From contig NZ_CP121274.1 in assembly GCF_029639405.1 (NCBI RefSeq), forward strand, positions 3,100,001 to 3,164,000: a stretch of DNA of 64,000 nt. The letters run 5' to 3'. Made by a program: the position numbers and the translations under genes. Shown here in pieces: positions 37,114 to 46,850 of the stretch. The DNA is from Microbacterium proteolyticum. Lineage in GTDB: Bacteria > Actinomycetota > Actinomycetes > Actinomycetales > Microbacteriaceae. The notes below the pieces were generated by a model, which saw nothing but the letters and a program-made list of their open reading frames with translations, was not told the DNA's origin and searched no databases. Position 1 is the stretch's first letter, and every line of letters begins with the position of its first letter.

Positions 37114-38144
37114 GCGCCTGCGGGACCGGCAGCGCCGGGGGCGCGGCATCCACCGCCCCGAACGGACGCAAGCTCCTACGCCTCGAGGTGCGCAACGCGC
37201 AGACGCCGATCGAGCGGAAGCCCGAGTGGATCAAGACCAAGGCGCGCCTCGGGCCCGAGTACACGGCCCTCCAGAACCTCGTGAAGACCGAGGATCTGCA
37301 CACCGTGTGCCAGGAGGCCGGCTGCCCCAACATCTTCGAGTGCTGGGAGGACCGCGAGGCGACGTTCCTCATCGGCGGCTCGCAGTGCACGCGCCGCTGC
37401 GACTTCTGCCAGATCGACACCGGCAAGCCCGCCGACTACGACACCGACGAACCGCGCCGAGTCGCGGAGAGCGTGACGCGCATGCAGCTGCGCTACGCGA
37501 CGGTCACCGGCGTCGCCCGCGACGACCTCCCCGACGAGGGCGCGTGGCTGCACGCCGAGACCGTGCGCCGCATCCACGCCGAAAATCCGGGCACCGGCGT
37601 CGAGATCCTCGCGACGGACTTCTCGGGCAACCCCGCGTTGCTCGAGGAGGTCTTCTCCTCACGGCCCGAGGTCTTCGCGCACAACGTCGAGACGGTGCCG
37701 CGCATCTTCAAGCGCATCCGTCCCGCGTTCCGGTACGAGCGGTCGCTCGGCGTGCTCACCGCCGCGCGCGACGCCGGGCTCATCACGAAGTCGAACCTCA
37801 TCCTCGGCATGGGCGAGGAGCCCGAGGAGGTCGTCCAGGCCCTCCAGGACCTGCACGACGCCGGGACCGACATCATCACGATCACGCAGTACCTGCGGCC
37901 GACCCCGCGGCACCTTCCCGTGCAGCGCTGGGTGAAGCCCGCGGAGTTCGTCGAGTTCAAGGAGGAGGCCGAGCGCATCGGGTTCCTCGGCGTTCTCGCC
38001 GGCCCCCTCGTGCGCTCCTCCTACCGCGCGGGACGCCTGTGGGCGCAGTCCATGGTGTCGAAGGGCCGCGAGATCCCGCCGCACCTCGCCCACCTCGCGA
38101 AGGACATCGCGGCGGCGGACGCGGGCTTCGCGCAGGCGGTCTGA
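37110..38144 (+). CDS. lipA: lipoyl synthase LipA
   Basis: Radical-SAM enzyme inserting two sulfurs into octanoyl groups. 344 residues from GTG 37110. The auxiliary cluster cysteines are C67, C72, C78 and the radical-SAM CxxxCxxC is C93, C97, C100 (CTRRCDFC). The stop codon lies inside the first unit of a 23-bp tandem repeat. Coupled to lipB. Confidence 0.96.
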   Translation: MSACGTGSAGGAASTAPNGRKLLRLEVRNAQTPIERKPEWIKTKARLGPEYTALQNLVKTEDLHTVCQEAGCPNIFECWEDREATFLIGGSQCTRRCDFCQIDTGKPADYDTDEPRRVAESVTRMQLRYATVTGVARDDLPDEGAWLHAETVRRIHAENPGTGVEILATDFSGNPALLEEVFSSRPEVFAHNVETVPRIFKRIRPAFRYERSLGVLTAARDAGLITKSNLILGMGEEPEEVVQALQDLHDAGTDIITITQYLRPTPRHLPVQRWVKPAEFVEFKEEAERIGFLGVLAGPLVRSSYRAGRLWAQSMVSKGREIPPHLAHLAKDIAAADAGFAQAV

Positions 38145-38219
38145 GACGCGTCGCGCAGGCGGTCTGAGACGCATCGCGCAGGCGGTCTGAGACGCATCGC
38201 GCAGGCGGTCTGAGACGCT
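38131..38219 (+). repeat. 23-bp tandem repeat spanning the lipA stop codon
   Basis: Units at 38131-38153, 38154-38176, 38177-38199 and a 20-bp fourth at 38200-38219. Unit sequence is GCGCAGGCGGTCTGAGACGC plus ATC (first copy GTC). The first copy encodes the last lipA residues AQAV and its stop. There are no spacers between units, so it is not a CRISPR array. Confidence 0.95.
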
Positions 38220-38299
38220 GCGCGCACGCGACGTGACGGCGCAGAGTAGACCTGTGCCCACCGGGGAGGGAAGCACGCTTTCCGTTCGTTTCCGAGGCC

Positions 38300-38305
38300 T
38301 ATCCT
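38300..38305 (+). promoter_or_regulatory. candidate -10 of the phosphate permease gene
   Basis: TATCCT about 54 bp before GTG 38360, with ACGGAGC as ribosome-binding site near the start. No convincing -35. Confidence 0.3.
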
Positions 38306-38359
38306 GACGCGCGGTCATCCGACCGCACGTGGGAAACACCCTCTCGAACGGAGCCCCCG

Positions 38360-39532
38360 GTGGACCTCGTCGTCCTCATCCCCGTCCTTCTCGTCGTCGC
38401 ACTCTCGTTCTTCTTCGACTTCACCAACGGCTTCCACGACACCGCGAACGCGATGGCGACCTCCGTCGCCACGGGCGCGCTGAAACCCAAGGTCGCCGTC
38501 CTCATCTCCGCGGTGCTGAACCTCGTCGGAGCATTCCTGTCGACCGCGGTCGCCAAGACCGTGTCCGAGGGCATCCTGGCCCAGGACTCCCAGGGTCTGC
38601 CCGACATCACGGTCCCCATGATCTTCGCCGGGCTGATGGGCGCTGTGCTCTGGAACCTCCTCACCTGGTGGCTCGGCCTCCCCTCGAGTTCCACGCACGC
38701 GCTGTTCGGCGGCCTCATCGGCGCCGCCGTCATCGGCGCGGGTTTCGGAGCCGTCGAGTGGGGCGGCGTCGTCTCCAAGATCGTGCTGCCGGCGCTCCTG
38801 TCGCCGTTCATCGCGGGGTCGGTCGCGCTCGTCGCGACGTATCTCGTCTACCGCGTCACGCGGATGGCGACGGTCGCCGGGTCCACCACCGCCTTCCGAC
38901 ACGGGCAGACGGTGTCGGCATCCCTGGTCTCGCTCGCCCACGGAACCAACGACGCGCAGAAGACGATGGGCGTCATCACGCTCACCCTCATCGTGGCGGG
39001 ATACCAGGAGACGGGGACCGGCCCGCAGTTCTGGGTCATCCTCGGCGCGGGTCTCGCGATCGCCCTCGGCACCTACCTCGGCGGGTGGCGGATCATGCGG
39101 ACGGTGGGCAAGCGCATCACCGACGTCAAACCTCCCCAGGGCTTCGCGGCCGAGACGAGTGCGGCATCCACGATCCTCATCTCCTCCACGCTCGGATTCC
39201 CGCTCTCGACCACGCAGGTGACCTCGGGCGCGGTGGTCGGATCGGGGCTCGGAAAAAGACTGGCGTCCGTGCACTGGAACGTCGTTGCGCGCATCGCTTT
39301 CGCATGGATCACGCTGCCCGCCGCCGCGCTGGTCGGAGGACTCGCGGCCTGGGCCGCCACCGCGGGGACGATCGGTCTCGTCGCCGTCCTGGTCGGAGGC
39401 CTCGGAGCGTGCATCGGACTCTTCCTGCTCGCCCGCCGGAAGCCGGTCTCGGCCGAGAACGTCAACGACGAATCCCTGGATGCCGACCGCGTCGGCCGCG
39501 AGGGAACGACCACGCAGGAGGCACGCGCATGA
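38360..39532 (+). CDS. pit: PiT-family inorganic phosphate transporter
   Basis: Low-affinity phosphate-metal symport across the membrane. 390 residues, about ten TM segments. Two family signatures are present: FTNGFHDTANAMATSVATGA (20) at the N-terminus and SLAHGTNDAQKTMGV in the second half, with LPSSSTHALFGG and LSTTQVTSGAVVGSG loops. GTG start at 38360 with GGAG upstream. Its stop overlaps the next start by 4 nt. Confidence 0.93.
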   Translation: MDLVVLIPVLLVVALSFFFDFTNGFHDTANAMATSVATGALKPKVAVLISAVLNLVGAFLSTAVAKTVSEGILAQDSQGLPDITVPMIFAGLMGAVLWNLLTWWLGLPSSSTHALFGGLIGAAVIGAGFGAVEWGGVVSKIVLPALLSPFIAGSVALVATYLVYRVTRMATVAGSTTAFRHGQTVSASLVSLAHGTNDAQKTMGVITLTLIVAGYQETGTGPQFWVILGAGLAIALGTYLGGWRIMRTVGKRITDVKPPQGFAAETSAASTILISSTLGFPLSTTQVTSGAVVGSGLGKRLASVHWNVVARIAFAWITLPAAALVGGLAAWAATAGTIGLVAVLVGGLGACIGLFLLARRKPVSAENVNDESLDADRVGREGTTTQEARA

Positions 39533-39858
39533 ACGGCATTCGGCACACCGCGTCGGCCTCGGCCGGGTGGCTCGGCGTGGACTGGGGATCGATCGGACTC
39601 GTGTTCGTCGTCGGTCTCGTCGCGACCCTGCTGATCGTGGGGCTCTACACCGCCGGCATCCGCTTGTTGGCGGTGGGGGCGCCCGACATCCGCGTGGGGG
39701 CGGACGGCGACCCGGAGGGCCGCGACGCCGTCACGGCCACGAGGGTCGCGCCGCGACCCGTGGCGGCCACGGTCGGCGGCTACGCGTGCTTCGCCGGTTT
39801 CGCGGCCGCGGTGCTCGTGGGGGTCTACCTCGTCATCCCGGCGTTCCACGGGCACTGA
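39529..39858 (+). CDS. small two-TM protein coupled to the phosphate permease
   Basis: 109 residues with hydrophobic segments at about 21-44 and 80-104 and a charged loop between. No recognised family. ATGA overlap with pit suggests a subunit or accessory of the transporter, which is inference from position only. Confidence 0.7.
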   Translation: MNGIRHTASASAGWLGVDWGSIGLVFVVGLVATLLIVGLYTAGIRLLAVGAPDIRVGADGDPEGRDAVTATRVAPRPVAATVGGYACFAGFAAAVLVGVYLVIPAFHGH

Positions 39859-39880
39859 CGCGGCCGGGGGCCCGTGGATC

Positions 39881-40381
39881 TCAGTCGGCGCTGGTCACCG
39901 ACTGAACCTGCCCGTCGGAGGCGAGGTTCACCAGCAGGACGTCGTCCGTCGAGTCCGGGTCGAGTGCGTACTCGAGGACCGCGAACGGGTCCGTCCCCCC
40001 GTGCTCGTCGGCCAGGATCGTCATGCTCATGAGTTGAAGCGACTTGATGACGTCGATGTGCGTATCGCCGGACGGGTCGGAGAGCAGGTCGTCGAGCTCG
40101 TCGCCCAGCGTCGCCTGCTGCTGCAGGATGTACTCGGTCACCTCGCTCGTGCGGTCGTCGAGCTCGTTGACCATGGCGTTGCGGGCGGCGAGGTCGATCG
40201 TCTCGAGCGACGAGATCATGGCCGCGGCGACGTCGAGGGCGTCGATCGACACGTCGTCCTGATCCGGTGCGGTCAGATCGACGGTGACGCTCTGGTCGCC
40301 GAACTCGACGTTCTCCGACCAGAAGATCGACCCGTCGGGGCCTGACTCGAGGAGTCCGAAGAAGTCGTGCTCGATCGCCAT
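39881..40381 (-). CDS. DUF2004-like acidic protein
   Basis: 166 residues, strongly acidic, no TM or signal. MAIEHDFFGLLES..GSIFWSENV and the helical LDVAAAMISSLETIDLAARN resemble the DUF2004 pattern. Function unknown. It is convergent with the small membrane protein gene and separate from ftsY. Confidence 0.65.
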   Translation of the reverse strand: MAIEHDFFGLLESGPDGSIFWSENVEFGDQSVTVDLTAPDQDDVSIDALDVAAAMISSLETIDLAARNAMVNELDDRTSEVTEYILQQQATLGDELDDLLSDPSGDTHIDVIKSLQLMSMTILADEHGGTDPFAVLEYALDPDSTDDVLLVNLASDGQVQSVTSAD

Positions 40382-40451
40382 CCCCCCATGAAACCAGCCC
40401 GACCCCCCTCGCGAAAGGCGACCCGCCAGAGCGACGACGTGCGGTAAAGGA

Positions 40452-41324
<873 letters not shown>

Positions 41325-41328
41325 TGCT

Positions 41329-44300
41329 TCAGCTTACGGGCGCGGGTTCCGCCGTCGCGCGGGCGCGGTCGCCGACGCGCTGACCGACCACCGCCGACAC
41401 GCCGTCCTGACGCATCGACACGCCGTACAGCGCATCCGCGATCTCCATCGTGCGCTTCTGGTGCGTGATGACGATGAGCTGGCTGCTCTCGCGCAGCTTC
41501 TCGAACACACCGAGCAGGCGACCCAGGTTGGCGTCGTCGAGCGCCGCCTCGACCTCGTCCAGGATGTAGAACGGGCTCGGGCGCGCCGTGAAGATCGCCG
41601 TGAGGAACGCCACGGCCGCGAGCGACCGCTCCCCGCCGGAGAGGAGCGAGAGTCGCTCGATCTTCTTGCCCACCGGACGCACGGCCACCTCGATGCCGGT
41701 CGTCAGGGGGTTGTCCGGATCCGTGAGCGAGATGCTGCCCGCTCCGCCGGGGAAGAGGATCGGGAAGATCTCCCCGAATGCGGCACGGGTGTCCTCGAAC
41801 GCGGCGACGAAGATCGTCTGCATCCGCTCGTCGAGGTCGCCGATGATCGTCTGCAGATCGGCCCGGGTCTGCTGCAGGTCGGCGAGCTGCTCGGTGAGGA
41901 ACGCGTGGCGTTGCTCGAGCGCGGCGAACTCCTCGAGCGCGAGCGGATTCACGCGGCCGAGCTGAGCGAGCTTGCGCTCGGCATCCTGCAGCCGGCGCTT
42001 CTGCGAACCGCGTTCGAACGGCTCGGTCGTCTCGCCCTCTCCGGTAGGTATGGGCTGATCCGGGCCGTATTCCGAAACGAGAATGTCTTCCTCGAGCGAC
42101 AGCTCCGAGTGCACGCGTTCGAGAAGGCTCGTGACATGGAGCCGCTTCTCGTGCATCTGCAGCTCGAGTCCGTGCACGCTCTCGGTGAGTCGCGCGAGTC
42201 TCTCGCGGACCGCAGTGTCCTCCGCCCGAGCGCGGGCGAGATCGGCGGTGACGGCCGAGCGCGCGGACTCCGCGGCGGCGAGGTCGACGCGCGCCTGGCT
42301 GACCGATCGATCGACCGAGTCGAGGAGCGCCGGCAGCGCTCCGGCCACCTCGGCCGCGATCTCCCGCTGCGCGCGACGGATCACGGCGCGTCGCGCGGCA
42401 GCGGCAGCCGCGGCACGTTCGCGTTCGCGCTGCTGCTCGAGCTGCACGATGCGCGCCTCCCCCGCCCGCACGCGTTCGCGCAGCGTCTCGATGTCGAGCC
42501 GCGCCCGCATCTCGCCCTCGCGGGCCGTCTCGAGGTCGGCGAGCATCCCCTCACGGGCGGACGCATCGAGGAGCGGACGCGGCGCTTCGAGCGCGCGGGC
42601 GAGCGTCTCGTCGGCGACGCGGGCTTTCTCCTCGGCATCGGCGACCGCGGCCTGGGCCTGCGCGAGCCCGGCCTCGAGACGCTCGCATTCGGCGACCGCG
42701 GCCTCGTGCCGCACCGTGACGCGGTTGAGCTTCTCGGCGTGCGCCGCGAGGGCGGCATCGTGCGCGCGGAGGGTCGAGAGCGCCTCTTTCGTTCGCGCCC
42801 TGACGTCGGTGAGCTTCTGCTGCGCCTCGGCGAGGGCCTCGCGGAGCGAATCGGCGATCACGGTGATCTCGGCGAGGCGATCCGCCGCCGCGTCGCGCTC
42901 CGCCGCGAGCTCGAGGCGCGAACGTCCACCACCGGATCCGGCCCGCAGCGTCCGCGCGGTCATCACGGCCCCGTCGCGTGTCACGACGACGGTGCCCGCC
43001 GGTGCGGACTCGAGGTCGGCGCGTGCGGACTCCGCGGCCGCGAGATCGTCGACGATGACGACACCCGACAGGATGCCGCGCACCCCCGCCGGCGCGGAGA
43101 CGACGTCGATCGCGCGCACGCCCCCGCGGACCGGCACGCCGTCGCCCGCGTCCGGAGCGTTCGCGATCGCGATCTCGACGACGCCCAGATCGCCCTCGCG
43201 CGCGGCGTGGGCCGCCGCGAAAGCAGCCGCACCGTCATCGACGAGAAGGCCCTCGGCGAGGGAGCCGAGCGCCGCGGCGATGGCGGCTTCGTACCCAGCG
43301 GTGACCTTGACGGAATCACCGACGAGTCCGCGGATGCCGGCGGCCCCGCTCGCGACGAGATCCGCCGCCGCGTTCCGCACGTCCAGCGCACGGCCGAGCG
43401 CCGTGGTCTGGGCCGTGAGGGCGTCGCGCTCGCGCTCGGCGGCGTGCAGGCGTTCGCGCAGCCCCGCGACCTCCGACTCGGTATCGTTCGTCTCGCGCTG
43501 GGCTCGCTCGTACGCGGCGGCGTGCTCGGCGCTGGACTCCTCGGGCGTAACGTCAGGATCGAGCCCCGCCCGCGCCTCCTCGGCCTCGGCGAGGCGCTCG
43601 CGCGCGGCATCCAGCGCGCGCTGCTGCCGCTCGACGGCTCCCCTCACCGCGGCGAGGCCGGACGCCGCTGCGTCGGCGGAGCCGCGCAACGCGGCGATCT
43701 TCATGTCGTGCTCGGAGACCAGCGCGCTCTGGGCCGCGATGTCGGCGTCGAGGGCGTCGAGCTCCGCGCGCGCCCGTGCGACACCGCGGGCCGCCTCGGC
43801 AGCGGCATCCTGAGCATCTCCGAGGCCGCCGGCGATCTCATCGATCTCCGTCCGCAGATCGTCGATCATCGACTGCGTCACCGTGGGCACGGCCGCGGAC
43901 GCGTCCCCCTCATCGTCGGCGAGCAGCGTCAGGCGCTGCCCGGCCAGCGTGTAGAGCCCGCGAAGACGTTCCTGCACCTGCTCGAGCGAGAAGGCGACGC
44001 GTCGGGCCCGGTCGACCGCCTCGGAGCGCTGCTCCTCCTCGAGCCGCTCGACTTTCAGCCGGATGCCGTCGGCCTGGTCCTGCAGCATGAGCCGCTCGGT
44101 GTGGCGTTCGCTCTCGGCCGCGGCCGCGTCTGCGAGTTGGCGGCGCAGCTGGACGAGCTCGTCGGCGAAGAGGCGCGCTTTGGCATCACGGACGACGGCG
44201 GCGATGGTCGCCGCCTCGCGTGCGATCTCGGCCTGCTTGCCCAGCGGCTTCAGCTGCCGCCGCAACTCCCCCGCGAGGTCGCTCAGCCGGGTGAGGTTGG

Positions 44301-44856
44301 TCTCCATCGCCTCGAGCTTGCGGACCGTCTTCTCTTTGCGACGCCGGTGCTTGAGGATCCCGGCGGCCTCCTCGATGAAGCCGCGCCGTTCCTCGGCCGA
44401 GGCCTGCAGGACGGTGTCCAGGCGCCCCTGCCCGATGATCACGTGCATCTCGCGCCCGAGACCGGAGTCGCTCAGCAGCTCCTGCACGTCCAGCAGGCGA
44501 CACGTCTGGCCGTTGATCGCGTACTCGCTGGCGCCGTTGCGGAACAGCGTGCGGCTGATCGTCACCTCGCTGTACTCGATCGGCAGAGCGCCGTCGGCGT
44601 TGTCGATCGTCAACTGCACCTCGGCACGTCCGAGAGGTCCGCGCGTGGAGGTGCCCGCGAAGATGACGTCCTCCATCTTGCCGCCGCGGAGGGTCTTGGC
44701 ACCCTGCTCCCCCATGACCCAGGCGAGCGCGTCCACGACGTTGGACTTGCCCGACCCGTTCGGACCCACGATGCAGGTGACACCGGGTTCCAGCGCGAAC
44801 GTCGTCGACTGCGCGAAGGACTTGAAGCCCTTGAGCGTGACGCTCTTGAGGTGCAT
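41329..44856 (-). CDS. smc: chromosome segregation protein SMC
   Basis: 1175 residues. Walker A GPNGSGKS (31-38), Arg-rich coiled coil (about 170-490), hinge (about 500-660, with GIRGLVGDSVKVTAGYE), second coiled coil (about 670-1000), signature LSLLSGGERSLAAV and Walker B FYILDEVEAALDD. It organises the nucleoid with ScpAB, which are not in the window. TAGCGT at 44893-44898 is a -10 candidate, giving a short leader. Confidence 0.97.
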   Translation of the reverse strand: MHLKSVTLKGFKSFAQSTTFALEPGVTCIVGPNGSGKSNVVDALAWVMGEQGAKTLRGGKMEDVIFAGTSTRGPLGRAEVQLTIDNADGALPIEYSEVTISRTLFRNGASEYAINGQTCRLLDVQELLSDSGLGREMHVIIGQGRLDTVLQASAEERRGFIEEAAGILKHRRRKEKTVRKLEAMETNLTRLSDLAGELRRQLKPLGKQAEIAREAATIAAVVRDAKARLFADELVQLRRQLADAAAAESERHTERLMLQDQADGIRLKVERLEEEQRSEAVDRARRVAFSLEQVQERLRGLYTLAGQRLTLLADDEGDASAAVPTVTQSMIDDLRTEIDEIAGGLGDAQDAAAEAARGVARARAELDALDADIAAQSALVSEHDMKIAALRGSADAAASGLAAVRGAVERQQRALDAARERLAEAEEARAGLDPDVTPEESSAEHAAAYERAQRETNDTESEVAGLRERLHAAERERDALTAQTTALGRALDVRNAAADLVASGAAGIRGLVGDSVKVTAGYEAAIAAALGSLAEGLLVDDGAAAFAAAHAAREGDLGVVEIAIANAPDAGDGVPVRGGVRAIDVVSAPAGVRGILSGVVIVDDLAAAESARADLESAPAGTVVVTRDGAVMTARTLRAGSGGGRSRLELAAERDAAADRLAEITVIADSLREALAEAQQKLTDVRARTKEALSTLRAHDAALAAHAEKLNRVTVRHEAAVAECERLEAGLAQAQAAVADAEEKARVADETLARALEAPRPLLDASAREGMLADLETAREGEMRARLDIETLRERVRAGEARIVQLEQQRERERAAAAAAARRAVIRRAQREIAAEVAGALPALLDSVDRSVSQARVDLAAAESARSAVTADLARARAEDTAVRERLARLTESVHGLELQMHEKRLHVTSLLERVHSELSLEEDILVSEYGPDQPIPTGEGETTEPFERGSQKRRLQDAERKLAQLGRVNPLALEEFAALEQRHAFLTEQLADLQQTRADLQTIIGDLDERMQTIFVAAFEDTRAAFGEIFPILFPGGAGSISLTDPDNPLTTGIEVAVRPVGKKIERLSLLSGGERSLAAVAFLTAIFTARPSPFYILDEVEAALDDANLGRLLGVFEKLRESSQLIVITHQKRTMEIADALYGVSMRQDGVSAVVGQRVGDRARATAEPAPVS

Positions 44857-44984
44857 GCGGATGCGCCTTCCCGACCGATGAACTTCCGCCTCACGCTACC
44901 CGACGACCCGCGGAATCCCGCGGTGGCTGGCCGATCGACCCCTCTCCCGACGCGCCCGGACGGCCACCGTTTCTGAGTCTTCGC

Positions 44985-45014
44985 TTGACATCCGCTGAGC
45001 GACCCGGCTAGCGT
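44985..45014 (+). promoter_or_regulatory. near-consensus housekeeping promoter
   Basis: TTGACA (44985-44990), 18-bp spacer, TAGCGT (45009-45014). This is the best -35/-10 pair in the window. It is followed at 45036-45044 by AAAGGAGGT, a full match to the anti-Shine-Dalgarno sequence, 7 nt before ATG 45052. Confidence 0.75.
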
Positions 45015-45051
45015 CGGGGGTCGCAACCGACTGAGAAAGGAGGTCACTCCC

Positions 45052-45591
45052 ATGATTCGCAACACCACCGGCTTCTTCGCCACCGGCTTCACCGCCGCTC
45101 CCGTGCTTTCCGCACCGCTGCGCGGAGTGACCACCGCTGTCGGCATGCTGTTCGTCAGGCGTAGCCGCGCCGCGTCGAGACGACTCTTCGTCTCCGCTCC
45201 CGCCGCACCCCCGTCCGATCTCCGGATGCCGTGCGCCCGGGTCGTCCGCGACCCTCCCGCCACCTGCCGCCTTCCGTCGGCCGTGGCACCCTCGCTCTCC
45301 CTTCCTCATCGGAGCCTCCGCATGAACACCTCGCTCACGCGCGCGCCGCAGCACACGGCATCCGCGTTGTCCCTTCCCGTCGTCGAGACCACGGCCCAGC
45401 ACCGCCTCGGATTCCTCGACCGTCTCTCCCTCCGCCTCGGCCTGTGGCTGCTGACGCGCGCCGCGGCACGCGCCGCCCAGCTCGCGCACCGCACGGAGCG
45501 CGGCGACCTCGCGCACCGCGCCGCTCTCGAGCGGGGCCGGCGCGAGACCCACTGGCAGCGGCAGGCGCTTCTCTCGCGTCCGCCGCTGTGA
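45052..45591 (+). CDS. uncharacterised basic protein behind a strong promoter; start uncertain
   Basis: The 179-residue frame starts at an ATG with a perfect ribosome-binding site. The first about 36 codons have normal high-GC third positions and a hydrophobic stretch (about 12-36). Codons 37-90 include rare AGA, CGA and AGG and look poorly coding. An in-frame ATG at 45322 with GGAG 7 nt upstream would give an 89-residue basic protein (DRLSLRLGLWLLTRAAARAA). A 7-bp hairpin (45177-45194) lies between. Either a 179-residue protein, or a leader followed by the 89-residue one. Function unknown. Confidence 0.5.
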   Translation: MIRNTTGFFATGFTAAPVLSAPLRGVTTAVGMLFVRRSRAASRRLFVSAPAAPPSDLRMPCARVVRDPPATCRLPSAVAPSLSLPHRSLRMNTSLTRAPQHTASALSLPVVETTAQHRLGFLDRLSLRLGLWLLTRAAARAAQLAHRTERGDLAHRAALERGRRETHWQRQALLSRPPL

Positions 45592-45652
45592 TCCGGCGGG
45601 GCCGGTACCGCCGGCCCCGCCCCTCCCCACTCCTTCCACCGAAAGTTCCGAC

Positions 45653-46735
45653 ATGAGCACCCTCCCGGCCGGCCTCGAGCTGCGCCCCCTCCACATCCCG
45701 GCATCCATCGACTCCCCGGATGCCGCCGACTTCCGCGAGATGTCGCGCGTGCGCAATCTCGTCTATCGCGAGATCGCGGGCCACGACGACCACGCCATGC
45801 CCGCCGACGAGCTTCTGCCCGTCTACCGCCCGACCGCTGCGCAGATCCGGCTCGTCTGGATCGCGCTGTGGGACGGCGAGGTCGTGGGCCGCGTCGGACT
45901 CGACCTCCCCCAGGAGGACGGCGCGCGCACCGGCTTCTGGCTCATCGAGCTGCGACGCAGCGCGTGGGGCCGAGGCATCGGACGCGCCGCGCACGACCTC
46001 ATCGAGCGCACGGCGCGGGAGCACGGACGGACGATCCTGCAGTCCTGGGCCGAGCACCCGGCCACGGACGGTCCGCACCTGGACGCGCCGACCGGGTTCG
46101 GTCGGATCCCCCTCGATCGTGCCGCGCAGTTCTACCTCGACGCGGGATACACCCTCGAGCAGATCGTGCGGCAGAGCCGTCTCGACCTCGCCGGCGCGGA
46201 GCCGCACCTGCGGGCACTCCTGACGGAGGCGGAGGCGGCGGCCACGGGGTACCGCGTGATCCAGTGGACGCTCCCGACTCCGCCCGAGTTCGTGGACGCC
46301 TTCGCGTACATGAAGTCGCGCATGATCACGGACGCGCCCGCCGCCGGTCTCGACTACGACGAGGAGATCTGGGATGCCGCCCGGGTCGCCGAGTGGGAGC
46401 GCACCTACTCCGACGCCGACCGGCACCTCCTCGTCACCGTCGCACAGCACGTCGATTCGGGGGAACTGGCCGCGTTCAACGAGCTCGTCGTCGGCAAGGA
46501 CCGCACCGCGGTGACCCACCAGGAGGACACGCTGGTCGTGGCATCCCACCGGGGACACCGACTGGGGATGCTCGTGAAGTGTGCCGGCCTCCTCGCCTGG
46601 CGCGAGGCCGTCCCGGAGTCGCCCCGCGTGATGACGTACAACGCGGAAGAGAACCGCCCCATGCTCTCGATCAACGAGACGATCGGGTTCGCCCCGATCG
46701 CCTACGAGGGTGCATGGCAGAAGGTGCTCGGCTGA
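45653..46735 (+). CDS. tandem GNAT-family N-acetyltransferase
   Basis: 360 residues made of two GNAT halves. The first acetyl-CoA loop is RRSAWGRGIGRAA (101-113), the second SHRGHRLGMLVK (about 298-309). Substrate unknown; mycothiol synthase is also a tandem GNAT, but I see no specific signature for it. No signal peptide. Start ATG 45653, with GAAAG upstream. Confidence 0.82.
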   Translation: MSTLPAGLELRPLHIPASIDSPDAADFREMSRVRNLVYREIAGHDDHAMPADELLPVYRPTAAQIRLVWIALWDGEVVGRVGLDLPQEDGARTGFWLIELRRSAWGRGIGRAAHDLIERTAREHGRTILQSWAEHPATDGPHLDAPTGFGRIPLDRAAQFYLDAGYTLEQIVRQSRLDLAGAEPHLRALLTEAEAAATGYRVIQWTLPTPPEFVDAFAYMKSRMITDAPAAGLDYDEEIWDAARVAEWERTYSDADRHLLVTVAQHVDSGELAAFNELVVGKDRTAVTHQEDTLVVASHRGHRLGMLVKCAGLLAWREAVPESPRVMTYNAEENRPMLSINETIGFAPIAYEGAWQKVLG

Positions 46736-46759
46736 CCCGCCCACGGGCCCCGGAGCGCC

Positions 46760-46824
46760 GAGACGGCATCCGCCTGACGTCTTCCCCGCAGCGTGCAGTG
46801 GGTTCGTCAGGCGGATGCGGTCTC
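46760..46824. terminator. long inverted repeat between convergent genes
   Basis: 20-nt arms (46760-46779 and 46805-46824) match at 19 of 20 positions around a 25-nt loop; arm core GGCATCCGCCTGACG. No T run on either strand. Likely a bidirectional transcription stop or 3' end stabiliser between the GNAT and SDR genes. Confidence 0.55.
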
Positions 46825-46850
46825 GCGGCGGGGAGCGGGCGCGACGCGGG

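Noticed and set aside
38131..38219. Possible CRISPR array
   Set aside because: The 23-bp units are contiguous with no unique spacers and include the lipA stop codon; no cas genes are nearby.
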